Assembly (NCBI GenBank): GCA_030789695.1
Contig: CM061141.1
Location: forward strand, 173,391,704-173,455,703
Source of the DNA: Scilla litardierei
Taxonomy: Eukaryota > Streptophyta > Magnoliopsida > Asparagales > Asparagaceae
Reading direction: 5' to 3'
Length of the DNA: 64,000 nucleotides
Position 1 is the stretch's first letter; the number at the start of each line of letters is the position of its first letter. The notes beneath the pieces are model-generated. The model saw nothing but the letters and a program-made list of their open reading frames with translations. It was not told the DNA's origin and did no database searches. This document shows positions 9,817 through 21,744 of the stretch, in pieces. Position numbers and translations under genes: made by a program.

Positions 9817-11448
9817 TCACTCTATGATGCGGAGGGGTCCTTGGACGGTGTTGACCTTCTTCCACTTGTCCGGCTGCATGGAGGTTCCCTCTCCGTGGGC
9901 CGACTCATCGGCTAAGTTCCTTGCGTGCCCTCGGCTCATCAGCTTCTCAATGTCCTTCTTTAGGTTCCAGCAGTCTTCAGTGTCGTGGCCGTTGTCCTTG
10001 TGGTATTTGCAATACTTTTCCCCATTTCCCCCCCCTTTCGTCTTCGACGGGGGGCGATCAGCGCGCTCTTCCTTCTGCACCTGAGCGAGGACGGCGTCTG
10101 GGGTGGCGTCCCTCGTACCCTCTCCTCGCTGCCTGTTTCTCATCCTCTTCTCGGCCCGGTACCCTTCGGGGCTGCGGCGTTCGCTATCGCCGTGTTTGGT
10201 CCCTCGCCTGGCCTTTCCTGCCTCGATGGCCAAGGTCTCCTCAGTCAGCATGAAGCGCTCGGCCCTCGCCATGATTCCGGGGAGGTCTTTCGGGGGATCA
10301 TTATGCAGAGATTTCTTCAAGCCTCTATGACGCAGCCCTTTCTTTAGGGCCGTTTGGACAACAAGGTCGGGAGGGCTGTTTACGTTCAGTCGCTCCGCGT
10401 TGAAGCGGCGCATAAATTGTCGGAGCGGCTCGGCCGGGCCCTGCACTATGTTAAACAAATGTTCAGCATCCGGCATTACCTGTCGTCCTGCCATGAACTG
10501 TTTGCAGAACAGCTGGGTGAGTTCCTCGAAGCTGTCAATGGAGCGGCTGGGTAGGATGCGGTACCAAGTTCTTGCCGCTCCCCTGAGGGTCGAATAAAAG
10601 CCCCTACAGAGCAGGGTATCGTCGGCTCCCTGGAAGGACATGTCTCCCTCATAGTCCATCACGTGGTTCCCTGGATCTCCTATCCCGTCGTACTTCCCTA
10701 GTGCTGGGATCTTGAATCGAGAGGGGACCCGCACGTCGGTTATTCTCCGCGACAGGGGGCACCGGTCTCCGTGGATGCCTCCGGGGATCCGACACCCGCC
10801 TACCTCAGGCTCGTTCGGTTGTGGTGGTGGTACAGGTATCGGCTGGGCTGGCTCCACGGCCCTCACCACACTGGGGGTCGGGCTGACCCGGCGTTCTCGG
10901 CTCCTCCGGCGGGAGCTCCCGCTTCGCCGTGATCGGTCCCTCGAGTGGCGTCGATCGTTTCTTCTGTGGTGGGGTGATCGTGGCCACCGAGACGACGCGG
11001 TCACCGATTCGTCCTCCGTGCCTTCAGTTTCCCTCTGGCTCCTTTCACGATGAAGGGAGGAGGCGCGCGATCTCGCCTGGTGGGAGCCGGGTAGCGTGAA
11101 TCGACGCTCCGTGTTCGGCCTTCGGTTCCCATGGTCATCGACCACCGTGGACCGCAGGAGCGGGGGGCCCCCCGCCCAACGATGACCGTCGCTCAACACG
11201 TCTCCGTTGGCTGGCGCGGTGCCAATGAGCTGATGTACCGTCGCGACCAACGTCTGGATGTTCACGTTGGTCTCTTGGGCCAGGGCGCGGAGCTGCCCCT
11301 GCGTGGCCAGCTCCGACCCGCTAGTCTCTTCGGTAGAGGGGGCGGGGTGGTTACCGTCGGGAGCGCCCTCAAGGTTGCTGTTGGGTGCGCCATTCCCCTC
11401 CTCCGGGATGGGGGGCATATGTCTCTTTCCGTTGCAGGCGCGTGCCAT
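9817..11448 (-). CDS. gag: Gag polyprotein of Gypsy copy 1 (intact, 543 aa)
   Basis: This is the capsid/nucleocapsid precursor of a Ty3/Gypsy element, which packages the RNA in cytoplasmic particles. The N-terminal ~230 residues are low-complexity, rich in Arg, Ser and Pro. The capsid-type retrotransposon gag domain follows, with 'IPALGKYDGIGDP', 'AARTWYRILP', 'FCKQFMAGRQ' and 'LRQFMRRFNAERLNV'. Near the C terminus is a CX2HX4HX4C knuckle (CKYHKDNGHDTEDC). The ORF is uninterrupted and begins 57 bp inside the primer-site LTR. It ends in TGA at 9817-9819, and no protease or pol frame follows. The length fits a stand-alone gag. Copy 2 carries a broken version. An intact gag without pol suggests selection for packaging by a partner, or simply a recent insertion. 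Confidence 0.9.
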   Translation of the reverse strand: MARACNGKRHMPPIPEEGNGAPNSNLEGAPDGNHPAPSTEETSGSELATQGQLRALAQETNVNIQTLVATVHQLIGTAPANGDVLSDGHRWAGGPPLLRSTVVDDHGNRRPNTERRFTLPGSHQARSRASSLHRERSQRETEGTEDESVTASSRWPRSPHHRRNDRRHSRDRSRRSGSSRRRSRERRVSPTPSVVRAVEPAQPIPVPPPQPNEPEVGGCRIPGGIHGDRCPLSRRITDVRVPSRFKIPALGKYDGIGDPGNHVMDYEGDMSFQGADDTLLCRGFYSTLRGAARTWYRILPSRSIDSFEELTQLFCKQFMAGRQVMPDAEHLFNIVQGPAEPLRQFMRRFNAERLNVNSPPDLVVQTALKKGLRHRGLKKSLHNDPPKDLPGIMARAERFMLTEETLAIEAGKARRGTKHGDSERRSPEGYRAEKRMRNRQRGEGTRDATPDAVLAQVQKEERADRPPSKTKGGGNGEKYCKYHKDNGHDTEDCWNLKKDIEKLMSRGHARNLADESAHGEGTSMQPDKWKKVNTVQGPLRIIE

Positions 11449-11484
11449 TGCAGGTGTGGTTTGTTTCTTCGTGGGACAGTTCGG

Positions 11485-11502
11485 TTCCCACAGACGGCGC
11501 CA
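11485..11502 (-). other. Primer-binding site, Gypsy copy 1
   Basis: On the minus strand, two nt after the LTR, TGGCGCCGTCTGTGGGAA begins. Its first nine bases fit the 3' end of plant tRNA-Asp (...ACGGCGCCA), a primer used by Athila/Tat-type elements. The match weakens after that. The same sequence occupies 62687-62704 in copy 2. Confidence 0.6.
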
Positions 11503-11504
11503 GA

Positions 11505-12536
11505 TGTTTCAGAGTGTTTTCTCACTACAAAAGCGTTGACCGTGGACTACCCGGTCAACGTGGTCAAGGGGCCGACTCGGGTCCCTCGGGTGTGTCGAGT
11601 CTGTGCCGACGCAGCGTGAATTGGAGTTGCGGATGACGTGGAGCGCGTCGGCTGGGCCGGATCTGGATCCTCGGCCACGAGGAGGGCGAGGGGAAGCCTC
11701 GGCCCGGTGTGAGACGCTCGGCCTCGGACAGTCGGACGACGAGGGGTAGCCTCGGCGCCTCGTGAGTGGAGGGGAAGCCTCGGCTCGGACGGATGTGCTC
11801 GGCCTCGGTCGGTCGGACGACGAGGGGTAGCCTCGGTCGTCTTGCTTGATGCGTGGCCGGCGTGGGGCAGAGGGGAAGCCTCGGCCCGTGGAACTGACGT
11901 CCTCCTGCGCAGACGAGAGCACTCGTCAGGGGGGCCGGACCTTGGTTCCGGCCAAATCCCCTCCGATGCCTAAGTCAGACGATGATCTGATAGAGGAGGC
12001 TCGGCGGAGACGGTTCGACTTGAGAGGAGGTCAGAACGACGTCTACCGGCGCGAGCGGGGTAGGAAGGAGAAGAAATGGGGGAACTAGGTCGTTGATGGA
12101 GTACCTTAGGTTTTAGTTACCTGAGATGCGGTCCCCCGTCTAGTCGTCCTTCTGGCCCTTTTATAGGCTTCCCGTCGTGACTGCCCATGACTCACATCCC
12201 TCGTCCGCCCCCGATCGTGCCCCCTCAATCTGCCTTCCCATCGCCGCTCCCTGCGCCATGCCAGCACCTCCCCATAACGGCCATTAAGTGGTCGCGGGCC
12301 TGGGGGAACGGTTATCGCTGGAGTGGGCGAGTGACTTGCGCGTTTTCGGGGACGGGTCGGATTGCCGTTCGGGGGTCCTCTAAGGGGCTTTGTCGGGCGG
12401 GCCTGATCTCGCAGACGGGCTTCTGGCTCCATCTTCTTTCGGGCTTCGCTTGGTGGGCTTGGGCCTCCCGTGACTTCGCGTAGCCGGCTGTGCGTTTGGG
12501 CCCATGCCGTTGGGCCTCCGCAAAATAGACGTATCA
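11505..12536 (-). repeat. LTR (5' LTR in element sense), Gypsy copy 1
   Basis: Partner of 5106-6137 with the same 1032-bp length and TG...CA ends. On the minus strand the TATA box (TATAAAAG) lies at 12158-12165, so element transcription runs leftward towards gag. Confidence 0.93.
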
Positions 12537-13260
12537 GGTATGAAGTTGACATGTGTGTATATTAACTTTGTTAAACCTTGACCTGTGTGTATGCCCTGTG
12601 TGTATATATGCTAATATACCAAATTTGGACCTGTGTGTATGACCTGTGTGTATATCTGAATTTATAACCTGTGTGTATGACCTGTGTGTATGAAGTTGAC
12701 CTGTTGGACTGTGTGTATATTTTTGATCATTATATACCAAATAGGTATGAAGTTGAACCAAAATTTAAACATAATATACACACAGGTCAAACTCTATACC
12801 TAATATACACACCGGTTCAACTTTAATCCTAATAGGCATGACGTTGGTATATGACCAAATAGGTATGAAGTTGGTCAAACTTTAATCCTAATATACACAC
12901 AGGTCAAACTTGATGTATGAAGTTGAAACTTGATCCTAATGAAACAAGTTTGAGGTAAATTAGAAATCCTGATGCTATTTGGAACTGCACGTTAGACGTT
13001 AGAAATCCTGATACTTCTGCTATTTGGAACTGGATGAACTTCCAAATTTGAGTCAATTTTGAGTTCAATTGGAACTGGATAAACTTCCAAATTTGAGGTA
13101 AATTTTTGACGGGATGAAATTCCAAATTTGAGTCGATTATTTCCGAATGCTATTTGAGTCGATTTTTTCCAAATTTGAGTCGATTTTTCCTAATGCTATT
13201 TATATCAACCATATTCAAATGAGTAATGTCAAACGCTCACATGGTCACCAGTAATATCAC
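12537..13260. repeat. Minisatellite (right part) and AT-rich spacer
   Basis: Continuation of the array at 4620-5105, with repeats of 'gacctgtgtgtat', 'aggtatgaagttg' and 'aatatacacacaggtcaaac', then 'ccaaatttgagtcgattttt' variants near 13040-13200. It begins with the GGTAT target duplication. No gene is seen. 13263-13580 is AT-rich sequence with no recognised coding content and ends in a splice-acceptor-like TTAG before the first Helitron exon. Confidence 0.65.
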
Positions 13261-13581
13261 AGTTGCTAAACGAATTAGACGACCATATACGTACTTTGAG
13301 TAATTTTTGTATTTACTTATTTAAAATGGTTGTTGCAAGGGTTGTCTTGCATTTATATTTGTTTACCAATATTGGTTACCATTTGGGAAGTACAATGATA
13401 TTAACACTAAGTTTAAATGATTCAGTTGTACGTTGGCATTCTTTGACCAGCCTAAGGCTTTTCTCATTTCCATTTGCTTCACACCAACATGCGAACGGTA
13501 TGAAATTTGTTAGTATAAACTACTGTATTACATGCTTGATTTATCATCATTAATCAAGGTTATGCTATGCACTCAATTTAG

Positions 13582-16500
13582 GCATCTGTTGATAGTGACG
13601 TATCAGCCTCACGGAAAGGACAAGAACAACATAGCTCTCTCACTGAGCCTATGATTAGTTCTTCACTACCAAGTGGTCGTCGCATTTCACCCTTGCGACA
13701 ATGGCAACATAAAAGGAATCATAATGATACAATTTTTGAACACGACGCAGAACCATCTGACAGGTTATTATCCACTTGAATGTGCCAAAACTCTAATATA
13801 CTCTACTGTATTTTAATTGTAATTAGTTTGGGTGTAATTTGGATAGGTCTTTAGCTCAACGCAGAAGGTGAAATCGAGAGCGTGAACAAGAACACCGAAA
13901 CATATCTCACGCTCTGACTTCTAACTGTGTCCTTGATATGCCTCATATAATACCAGCAATGAAACCTTCCCCGGTTGAACAAGAAGATGCTGTCTCAGCC
14001 TCGCGTAATGCTATGATTTCTGGACAAGTATGTGGACCATCTGTGAGGTTATTATCCACCCGACTAAACATAAAATCTATACTACTATCATGTATTTTAA
14101 TTGTATTTATTTTTTGGGTGTAATTTGGATAGGTCTTTAGCTCAACGCAGAAGGCGAGATCGAGAGCGTGAACAAGAACAACGAAATATATCTCACGCTC
14201 TGACTTCTGACAGTGTCCTTGATATGCCTCATATAACACCAACAATGACAACTTCCCCGGTTGAACAAGAAGATGCTGTCTCAGCCTCGCGTAACGCTAT
14301 GATTCCTGGACAAATACCTGGACCATCTGCCAGGTTATTATCCACCCGACTAACCATAAAATCTATACTACTATCATGTATTTTAATTGTATTTATTTTT
14401 TGGGTGTAATTTGGATAGGTCTTTAGCTCAACGCAGAAGGCGAGATCGAGAGCGTGAACAAGAACAGCGAAACATATCTCACGCTCTGACTTCTGACAGT
14501 GTCCTTGATATGCCTCATATAACACCAGCAATGACAACTTCCCCGGTTGAACAAGAAGATGATGTCTCAGCCTCGTGTAACGCTATGATTCCTGGACAAA
14601 TACCTGGACCATCTGCCAGGTTATTATCCACCCGACTAACCATAAAATCTATACTACTATCATGTATTTTAAGTGTAATTAGTTTGTGTGTAATTTGGAT
14701 AGGTCTTTAGCTCAACGCAGAAGGCGAGATCGAGAGCGTGAACAAGAACAACGAAACATATCTCACGCTCTGACTTCTGACAGTGTCCTTGATATGCCTC
14801 ATATAACACCAGCAATGACAACTTCCCCGGTTGAACAAGAAGATGATGTCTTAGCCTCGCGTAACGCTATAACTTCTGGACAAGTACCTGGACCATCTGT
14901 CAGGTTATTATCCACCCGACTAACCATAAAATCTATACTACTATCATGTATTTTAAGTGTAATTAGTTTGGGTGTACTTTGGATAGGTCTTTAGCTCAAC
15001 GCAGAAGGCGAGATCGAAAGCGTGAACAAGAACACCGAAACATATCTCACGCTCTGACTTCTGACAGTGTCCTTGATATGCCTCATATAACACCAGCAAT
15101 GACAACTTCCCCGGTTGAACAAGAAGATGTTGTCTCAGCCTCGCGTAACGATATGATTCCTGGACAAATACCTGGACCATCTGCCAGGTTATTATCCACC
15201 CGACTAACCATAAAATCTATACTACTATCATGTATTTTAATTGTAATTAGTTTGGGTGTAACTTCGATAGGTCTTTAGCTCAACGCAGAAGGCGAGATCG
15301 AGAACAAAAACAAGGAAACATATCTCAATATATGACTCCTAACAGTATACTTGATATACCTCAAAGCAGTCATGCATTACCAACTTCTCCTGTTGAACAT
15401 GAAGATGAGGTCTCAGTCTCGCAAAATGATACGATATTTGCCCAAGATACCTGAGCCATCTAACAAGTTATTATCTATACAATCTACTCTACTTTAATGT
15501 AATGTGATTTTATTTAATGTTGGTGCTATTTTGGCTAGGTATCTAGCTCAACGTCAAAGGAGAGAACGAGAACAAGAACTACAAAACATATCTCGATATA
15601 TGACTCCTATCAGTATACCTCAAATTACTCCTCCATTCGCAACTTCTCATGATGAACAAGAAGATCACTCAGCTTCGATGTTAGTATGTAGGTCAACTCA
15701 TCATAGAGCTGGTCCGTCAACACAGGATGCTTATGGTCGACATTATCTTGGTTTAATGAACATTCCATGCCCTCATTGTTCAGCCTTACATTGGTTGGAT
15801 GAACAGTTGTCGGGGTCAACTTTGACAACACATTTCTTTGGAACATGTTGTTTGCAAGGAAAAGTAAAATTAGAGAAACTTAATGAAACACCTACAGCAC
15901 TTTGAGAATTATATGATGGGGATAGTGAGCAATCCAAATCATTTCGAAAGTATACTCGGGAGTATAATGCAGCTAATGCATTTACCAGCCTTGGTGCGAC
16001 AATGGATCAAAGATTGATTGCTGGCAGAGGCCCGAACATATTTACTATTCATGGAGAATTACGCCATCGAATAGGATCACTTCTGCCACAACTGGATCAA
16101 ACAGCAAGTTATTGTCAACTTTATATATATGATCCGGATTCTGCTATACAGTTACGAATTAATAGAAATCCACATTTGAGAAAGGATGTCTTACAAATTA
16201 TTCAAAATTGTCTATCGGACATAAACCCATTCATCCAACTATATTGTCAGGCTTATTCTGTTTCATCTCAAGAAGATTTATGTGGTCATGATCTTCCTGT
16301 ATATCTCCATTACAATTCAAACCAGGATCGTCGCCATTATAACCTCCCAACCGTAGATGAAATTGCTGTTATTTTACCTGGAGATGGCTATCGACCTTCC
16401 GGGATGCGAGATATTATTTTACATCTACAAGGAAATAATCAATTAATGCAAATTAATGAGGCTCATCCTGCATACTTACCATTACACTATGTCTTATTAT

Positions 16501-19500
16501 TTCCTGATGGTCAGCTTGGATGGGAACCTGAGTTGAAGCAGTGGGATCCAGTTCAAAACAAATCCTCAAATAGACGACTTACCATGTGTGAGTTTTATAG
16601 CTACCGTCTATTTGAAAGACATAATGAGTATTCTGCAATTTTGAGAGCTGGAAAATTATTCCAAGAGTTCATAGTTGATGCTTGGACAGCAACTGAGCAA
16701 CATCGTTTGACATTCATCAAACTTAATCAAAGAAAACTCCGCTCAGAGCTATATCAGGGTCTTGCAGATATTGATGCCTATGTCAAATGTGACCAAATTG
16801 GACAGTGAATGATACTTCCCTCATCTTTCACTGGCAGTGCCCGTCACATGTTTGAAATCTTTCAAGACTCAATGGCTATCACACGTTATAACCAGCAACC
16901 GGATATTTTTCTTACCATGACTGCAAATCCAAAGTGGCCGGAAATTACTTCGGCTCTACTACCCAATCAAAAGGCTACCGACCGGGCAGATTTAGTTGCA
17001 CGTGTATTTGAGTTAAAAAGAAAGGCTTTGATGAAGGAGATTGATGTTAATAATGTATTTGGAAAGAAAGTAGCGCATGTATTTACAATTGAATTTCAGA
17101 AACGGGGTCTTCCACATATGCATGCTCTTTTCTTCCTTTGTGGTCCCGATAAGATTCGTACATGTGATCAAGTGGATAGAATTGTTTGTGCTGAATTTCC
17201 TGATCCTGCTCAAGATCCTGCATTATTCGATACTGTGTCAAAATGTATGGTACATGGACCATGTGGTGTTCGAAATCCAAATGCTTCATGTATGGAAAAT
17301 GGTAAATGTACTAAGAAATACCCTCGAAATTATGCAGATGCAACAACCATGGATCGTGATGGATATCCTATTTATCGTCGTCGTAATAATGAACATCGGT
17401 ATACTATAAGGGGGCATCAAGTTGATAACCGAGATGTTGTTCTGTACAACATGTATCTCTCAAGATGATTTAACTGCCATATTAATGTAGAAGTTTGTGC
17501 TGGGGTAAGATGTGTGAAGTACATTCATAAGTATATTTATAAAGGTCATGATCGGACCACAATGGTGTTGGGCACAGTAGATGAGATCCAACAATGCCTT
17601 GATGCAAGATATATTGGACCACCTGAGGCAGCTTGGCGAATATTTGAGCATCCCTTACATCAGGAGATTCCGTCAGTTCAAAGATTGATACTTCATTTAC
17701 CAGGTCAACACCGTGTTATTTTTGACCCAGATGAAGATGTAAATGCAATAAGGTCAAGGGCTGAAAACGAGAAGACAACTTTGACTGAATTTTTTACATG
17801 TTGCACTTTGCATGAGTCTGCACATGATCTCACATATCAAGAATTTCCTCAAAAGTTTGTGTGGCATTCGTCAACAAAGGTCTGGACTCCAAGACAATCT
17901 GGATATGCAATAGGCAGAATGTATTTTGCATCCCCTAATTCTGGTGAGCGATTTTATCTACGGTTGCTACTAACAGTTGTTAAAGGGCCAACATCGTGGG
18001 AAAATTTACGCACATACAATACTATTGAGTACCCTACATTTAAAACAACATGTATTGCAAGAGGTCTTCTTGAAGATGATTCTAAGTTGAGACAATGTCT
18101 TTTCGAGGCTTCCATTATGAAAACAGGATATCAATTTCGAAGACTATTTTGTATTATTCTTATCGAATGTTCGCCGATCGACCCCCTTGCATTATGGAAT
18201 GAATTTTCAATGCACATTTGCGATGATCTTCCACATAAACTACACACTTTATTTGCAATTTCTATCCCAACTCAAGGCCAACTTGAAGATTATGGATTAT
18301 TCCTTATCAATGAATTGCTTGAGGAGTACGATAAGTGTCTATACGACTTTCCACCAATGCCACTTCCTGCTGGAGATTGGAATGCAATTGTTGGCAATAG
18401 ATTGTTGCATGAACATCCGGATCTTATAAATAAAGCGAAACAAATGGATGTACAAAAATACATTGATTGCCTCAATGATGCACAACGCAATGCTTATTCA
18501 GCAATTACTTCATCCGTATTTGAAAATAAAGGTACTACATTCTTCTTGAGCGGCGGTGCTGGAACTGGAAAGACTTTTTTGTACAATGCAATAGCAACAA
18601 TGTTGCGTAGTCTTGAAAATATAGTTATCACCGTCGCATCTTCCGGTATTGCATCATTGCTACTTAGCAGAGGCCGGACTGCACATTCCACATTTCGTAT
18701 CCCGTTAGATGTGCAAGATAATTCAATTTGTAATTTTAGCAAGCAATCCATGCAAGCACAATTATTCAGAAAAGCGAAACTTATAATATGGGATGAGGTA
18801 CCTATGCAACATCGGCACTGTGTTGAGGCAGTGGATCGATCGTTAAAAGATATCTGTGATAACAACAGAGCGTTTGGTGGTATTACTGTTGTTCTTGGTG
18901 GTGACTTCCGTCAAATCTTGCCCGTCATACCAAAGGGGGTTTGAGAAGAAATTGTTGGCGCCTCATTGAGACGATCTGTATTATGGTGCTCTGTACAAGT
19001 TTTGATATTGGATCAGAATATGCGGTTAAATAACTCATCTACTGAGAATACAAATTTTGCAAAATTTATTTTGGACGTATTTTATTTCAAGCCTAATTCA
19101 ATTTTACAAACTATTTTTATCTTAACCATTCCTTAAACTTAAATTATATCTATATGTCTTAGGTTGGGACAAATCCTACAGAAGTGGTAGAACTTCCTTC
19201 TAACATATTCAGGTTCAAGGATTTAAACGAGTTAATGCTTCGAATTTATCCGCAGCTTGATATTGAGGGTGATGTGACTTCGGCATACCTTACTGAACGA
19301 ATAATTCTTTCTGCACGGAATGATGATGTTACTTTTATAAATGCTGCTGCATTAAATATTTTTCCGGGACAGAAGATTACGTATCAAGCTGCAGACAGTT
19401 TGTCTGAAAATGAAGAAACCGATCCAACCATTATAAATAGATATCCAACTGAGTACATAAGCTCTTTGGATCCTCATTGGTTGCCACAATTTACACTTGA

Positions 19501-19927
19501 GCTTAAGGTTGGTTGTCCTATTATTTTATTACGAAATATTGCACCTAAAGACGGGCTCTACAATGGCACTCGATTGATGGTTGTCAGATGTGCATCACGT
19601 GTCATTGAAGCTCAAATTTTAAATGGCGATAAAGCCGGTTGTTTTGTGTTTATTCCAAGAATATCTTTGTCACCATCAGCTACAGAATAACCTTTTCATA
19701 TGACAAGAAGGCAGTTTCCTGTCCGTGTGACATATGCTATGACGATTAATAAAGCCCAAGGACAATCTGTAAAGTTCGTTGGAGTTGATTTGCGGACCTC
19801 AGTTTTCAGTCATGGACATCTTTATGTGGCACTTTCAAGGTGCACAACTTTTGATCGTGTATGTGTCCTTCTTCAGCCCAACATAAATAACACAGTAAAC
19901 ATCGTTTACCCAGAAGTTCTGCTATGA
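13582..19927 (+). pseudogene. Helitron Rep/helicase gene, decayed, multi-exon
   Basis: RepHel is the single-strand nicking and unwinding protein of Helitrons. Upstream exons (13582-13763 plus the tandem 201-nt exons) lead into a main coding region from 15539. The Rep part carries the HUH motif HMH (17115-17123, in 'RGLPHMHALFF') and the two-tyrosine motif YIHKY (17520-17534). The helicase part has Walker A GGAGTGKT (18552-18575), Walker B 'LIIWDE' (~18781), '[10 protein letters not shown]' (~18897) and motif VI-like '[12 protein letters not shown]' (~19827). A GT-AG intron at 19077-19162 restores the frame ('FILD|VGTNP'). In-frame stops are TGA at 13869, 15903, 16806, 17466 and 18942, and TAA at 19688. 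The frame continues past each, so this is point decay rather than truncation. At 16806 and 18942 the family normally has Arg, as expected for CGA to TGA. Confidence 0.9.
13845..15538 (+). repeat. Tandem exon array: 284-286-bp units with 201-nt exons
   Basis: Exon copies lie at 13847-14047, 14133-14333, 14419-14619, 14703-14903 and 14987-15187, each exactly 201 nt, followed by ~83-85-nt introns running from GTTATTATCC to TTGGATAG. A degenerate sixth copy (15271-15466, with a 6-nt deletion and a 1-nt insertion) and a seventh fused to the main frame (from 15539) follow. Each exon begins and ends in phase 2, so every copy can be spliced in without a frame change, adding a 67-residue Arg/Glu-rich motif (RSLAQRRRRDREREQEQ then NISHALTSDS). 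Exon 13582-13763 upstream ends in the same phase. The first copy carries CGA-to-TGA at 13869. Confidence 0.85.
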
Positions 19928-21000
19928 TTTCCAATGTATGATAAAAATTGTATGTAAGTATTTTAACTTTCTTTCTTTACATTGTTTTATTTATATTATT
20001 TGTTTAAATGATCTTTTAAAAAATTTATTTATCGATTGTTGTCTAACATGCAGGTATATCATTATCATACGTTACCAAGCTTTAAAATGTGGACACACAT
20101 TACCATATATGGCAGGGTAAGAAATTTTTTCCTTCACTACATTTCATTGCATGACTTAATAGTTTTCGGTAAGCATTGTTTGATAAAATATATTGGTTTG
20201 TATTTTTATATAGATAGATGATGATGAAGATTTGGCAAAAACTGTAAGTTTCTTATCATAATTCTACATTATATATTTTATCTACTATGTTTGCATTAAC
20301 ATTTTTGTTCTATTATGTTCTGTTACTTCAAAACAATCACATAAATGTCAAGCTACGGGGTTATATCGGATTTTGGTTTGATAAGGTATGCATACCGTTA
20401 CAAACATTCCCATTTTGCCATTAAAAATTAGTTACTGTTTTTTATTATTATTATTTTCAGCAAATTGGTAAAAGAACTTTACAAGCAACGGCTACGAGTC
20501 ACATTGAAGACAAAGCAATCTTCTTTTCCGAGGTAATATAAAAATCTTAGATTTTGTTTTTCAAAATATCATATTCATTGACCATCCAAATACCTTTTTT
20601 GTTATAGAAGTGGAAGATGGTTCTTGCCGAGCTTGTTTGGTTCCAGAAAGCACGCCATCCACCACTCCAACGAAAAAGGTAAATAAATGTATAAATTTAA
20701 AATTTTCCATATTATAAAATATATATTAATTTTTCTAAGAAATTTATGTTCTTAATTTATCTAGGTTATTGCTCATCCTATTAACTCTCCACTTTGGATT
20801 GAGCTTGACACGTCATCTTTTTATAATGTTATGATGAAAAGGTTTTCTGCTTAAACATGATGAAGGTAATAAAAGTGAGTTTTACAAATTAATTAGATAT
20901 ATCTTCGTTTCTAATTTTTCTATTCTAATCTATGATTTTATTTTTTATTTTCAGGACACACGGCACTAGCTTCATATGTAAATTTTGTTGGTTTTAAATG
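19928..21000 (+). other. Exon-like train downstream of the helicase, unidentified
   Basis: Short segments bounded by AG and GT occur at ~20054-20116, 20211-20243, ~20340-20384, 20461-20533, 20609-20681 and from ~20765. Several read as plausible peptides (for example 'GKRTLQATATSHIED' and 'VIAHPINSPLWIEL'), but the frame across joins is ambiguous and I recognise no family. It could be a captured gene fragment or the degraded tail of the Helitron gene. RPA-like ORFs occur in some plant Helitrons, but no OB-fold signature is evident to me. Confidence 0.4.
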
Positions 21001-21744
21001 CCTGTGTGAGAGATGGTGTTTTTGAAGTTGGACTGCATGGTTCAATCAAAAGTGTATTTTTGTGTATATTTGTTCATAGTTAAGGGTTTTTTCTTTTCGC
21101 ATATAGTTTAGGTTGTGTGATATTATAAGTCGATGTAAAAAAATGTTGTCTTAAGTACTATTTTGGTTGAAAATATGATTTGGGGAAAACTCCCTTCAAA
21201 AAATCACTGAGTACGACTATATCCATTGTAGAAGAAGGAAAATTTTACTAATATCCATGCAAAAAGTTTGTGCAGTCTTTTGGATTTTTATTTCCTTCTT
21301 TGTGTCATTTGGGAAGTTATGCCGATCTAATTTTTGTGGATTTTAGTGTCCGTATATTTTGTTGGTTTGGTTGCTTCATTTGCAGGTTTACAAGGAGACT
21401 TTGTGAATTTTATTTGAGTTGTTGGGTTTTCACATGCGAGGTCCCCCAAGCCCTTGGGTTTCTTCATTTGGACAGTTAAGGTAGGTAGTCGAGCTGTGAG
21501 TGCTTATTTTTTTTATTAATTATAACATTCCAGTAACTCTCCTATTCAAAATTGCCATGCATGCAAAGCATCATTCGAGCAATTTTTTCCCATGCTAATT
21601 GCAATGCACGCAATCTCTGTTTGGTTATCTGTATTTTTTCTATTTTTGTGGAAAAATGGTGTTTCCCCCCGTACACACTGGTTAAATATTATTTTTTTGT
21701 CATTATTCTTAACTAATACCATTTTTAGTTCAATTTTTGTGCAG
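21001..21744. other. Non-coding stretch before the captured exons
   Basis: T-rich DNA with no recognised coding sequence. It ends in a polypyrimidine-poor but canonical GCAG acceptor at 21741-21744, used by the following ROP exon. The expected upstream ROP exon (P-loop, GDGAVGKT) was not found. Confidence 0.5.

Larger units (their letters stand above)
5106..12536 (-). mobile_element. Ty3/Gypsy (Tat-like) non-autonomous LTR retrotransposon, copy 1
   Basis: This is a complete insertion: two 1032-bp LTRs (5106-6137 and 11505-12536), a 5-bp target duplication GGTAT (5101-5105 and 12537-12541), a primer site beside the 11505 LTR and gag on the minus strand. Element order in its own direction is LTR, primer site, gag, ~87-bp tandem repeats, an opposite-strand spliced gene, a G-rich PPT-like tract, LTR. 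No protease, reverse transcriptase, RNase H or integrase is visible, so it needs enzymes from a partner. Gag plus an antisense ORF near the 3' end is typical of the Tat lineage (Grande/RIRE2/Retand-like). A gag-only structure matches what are called TR-GAG elements. The LTRs differ at only a handful of visible positions, so the insertion is fairly recent. Confidence 0.9.

Noticed and set aside
13845..15300. CRISPR-like array or plain satellite
   Set aside because: Units are 284-286 bp with exon/intron structure and preserved phase in a eukaryotic Helitron gene. They are not short repeat-spacer units.
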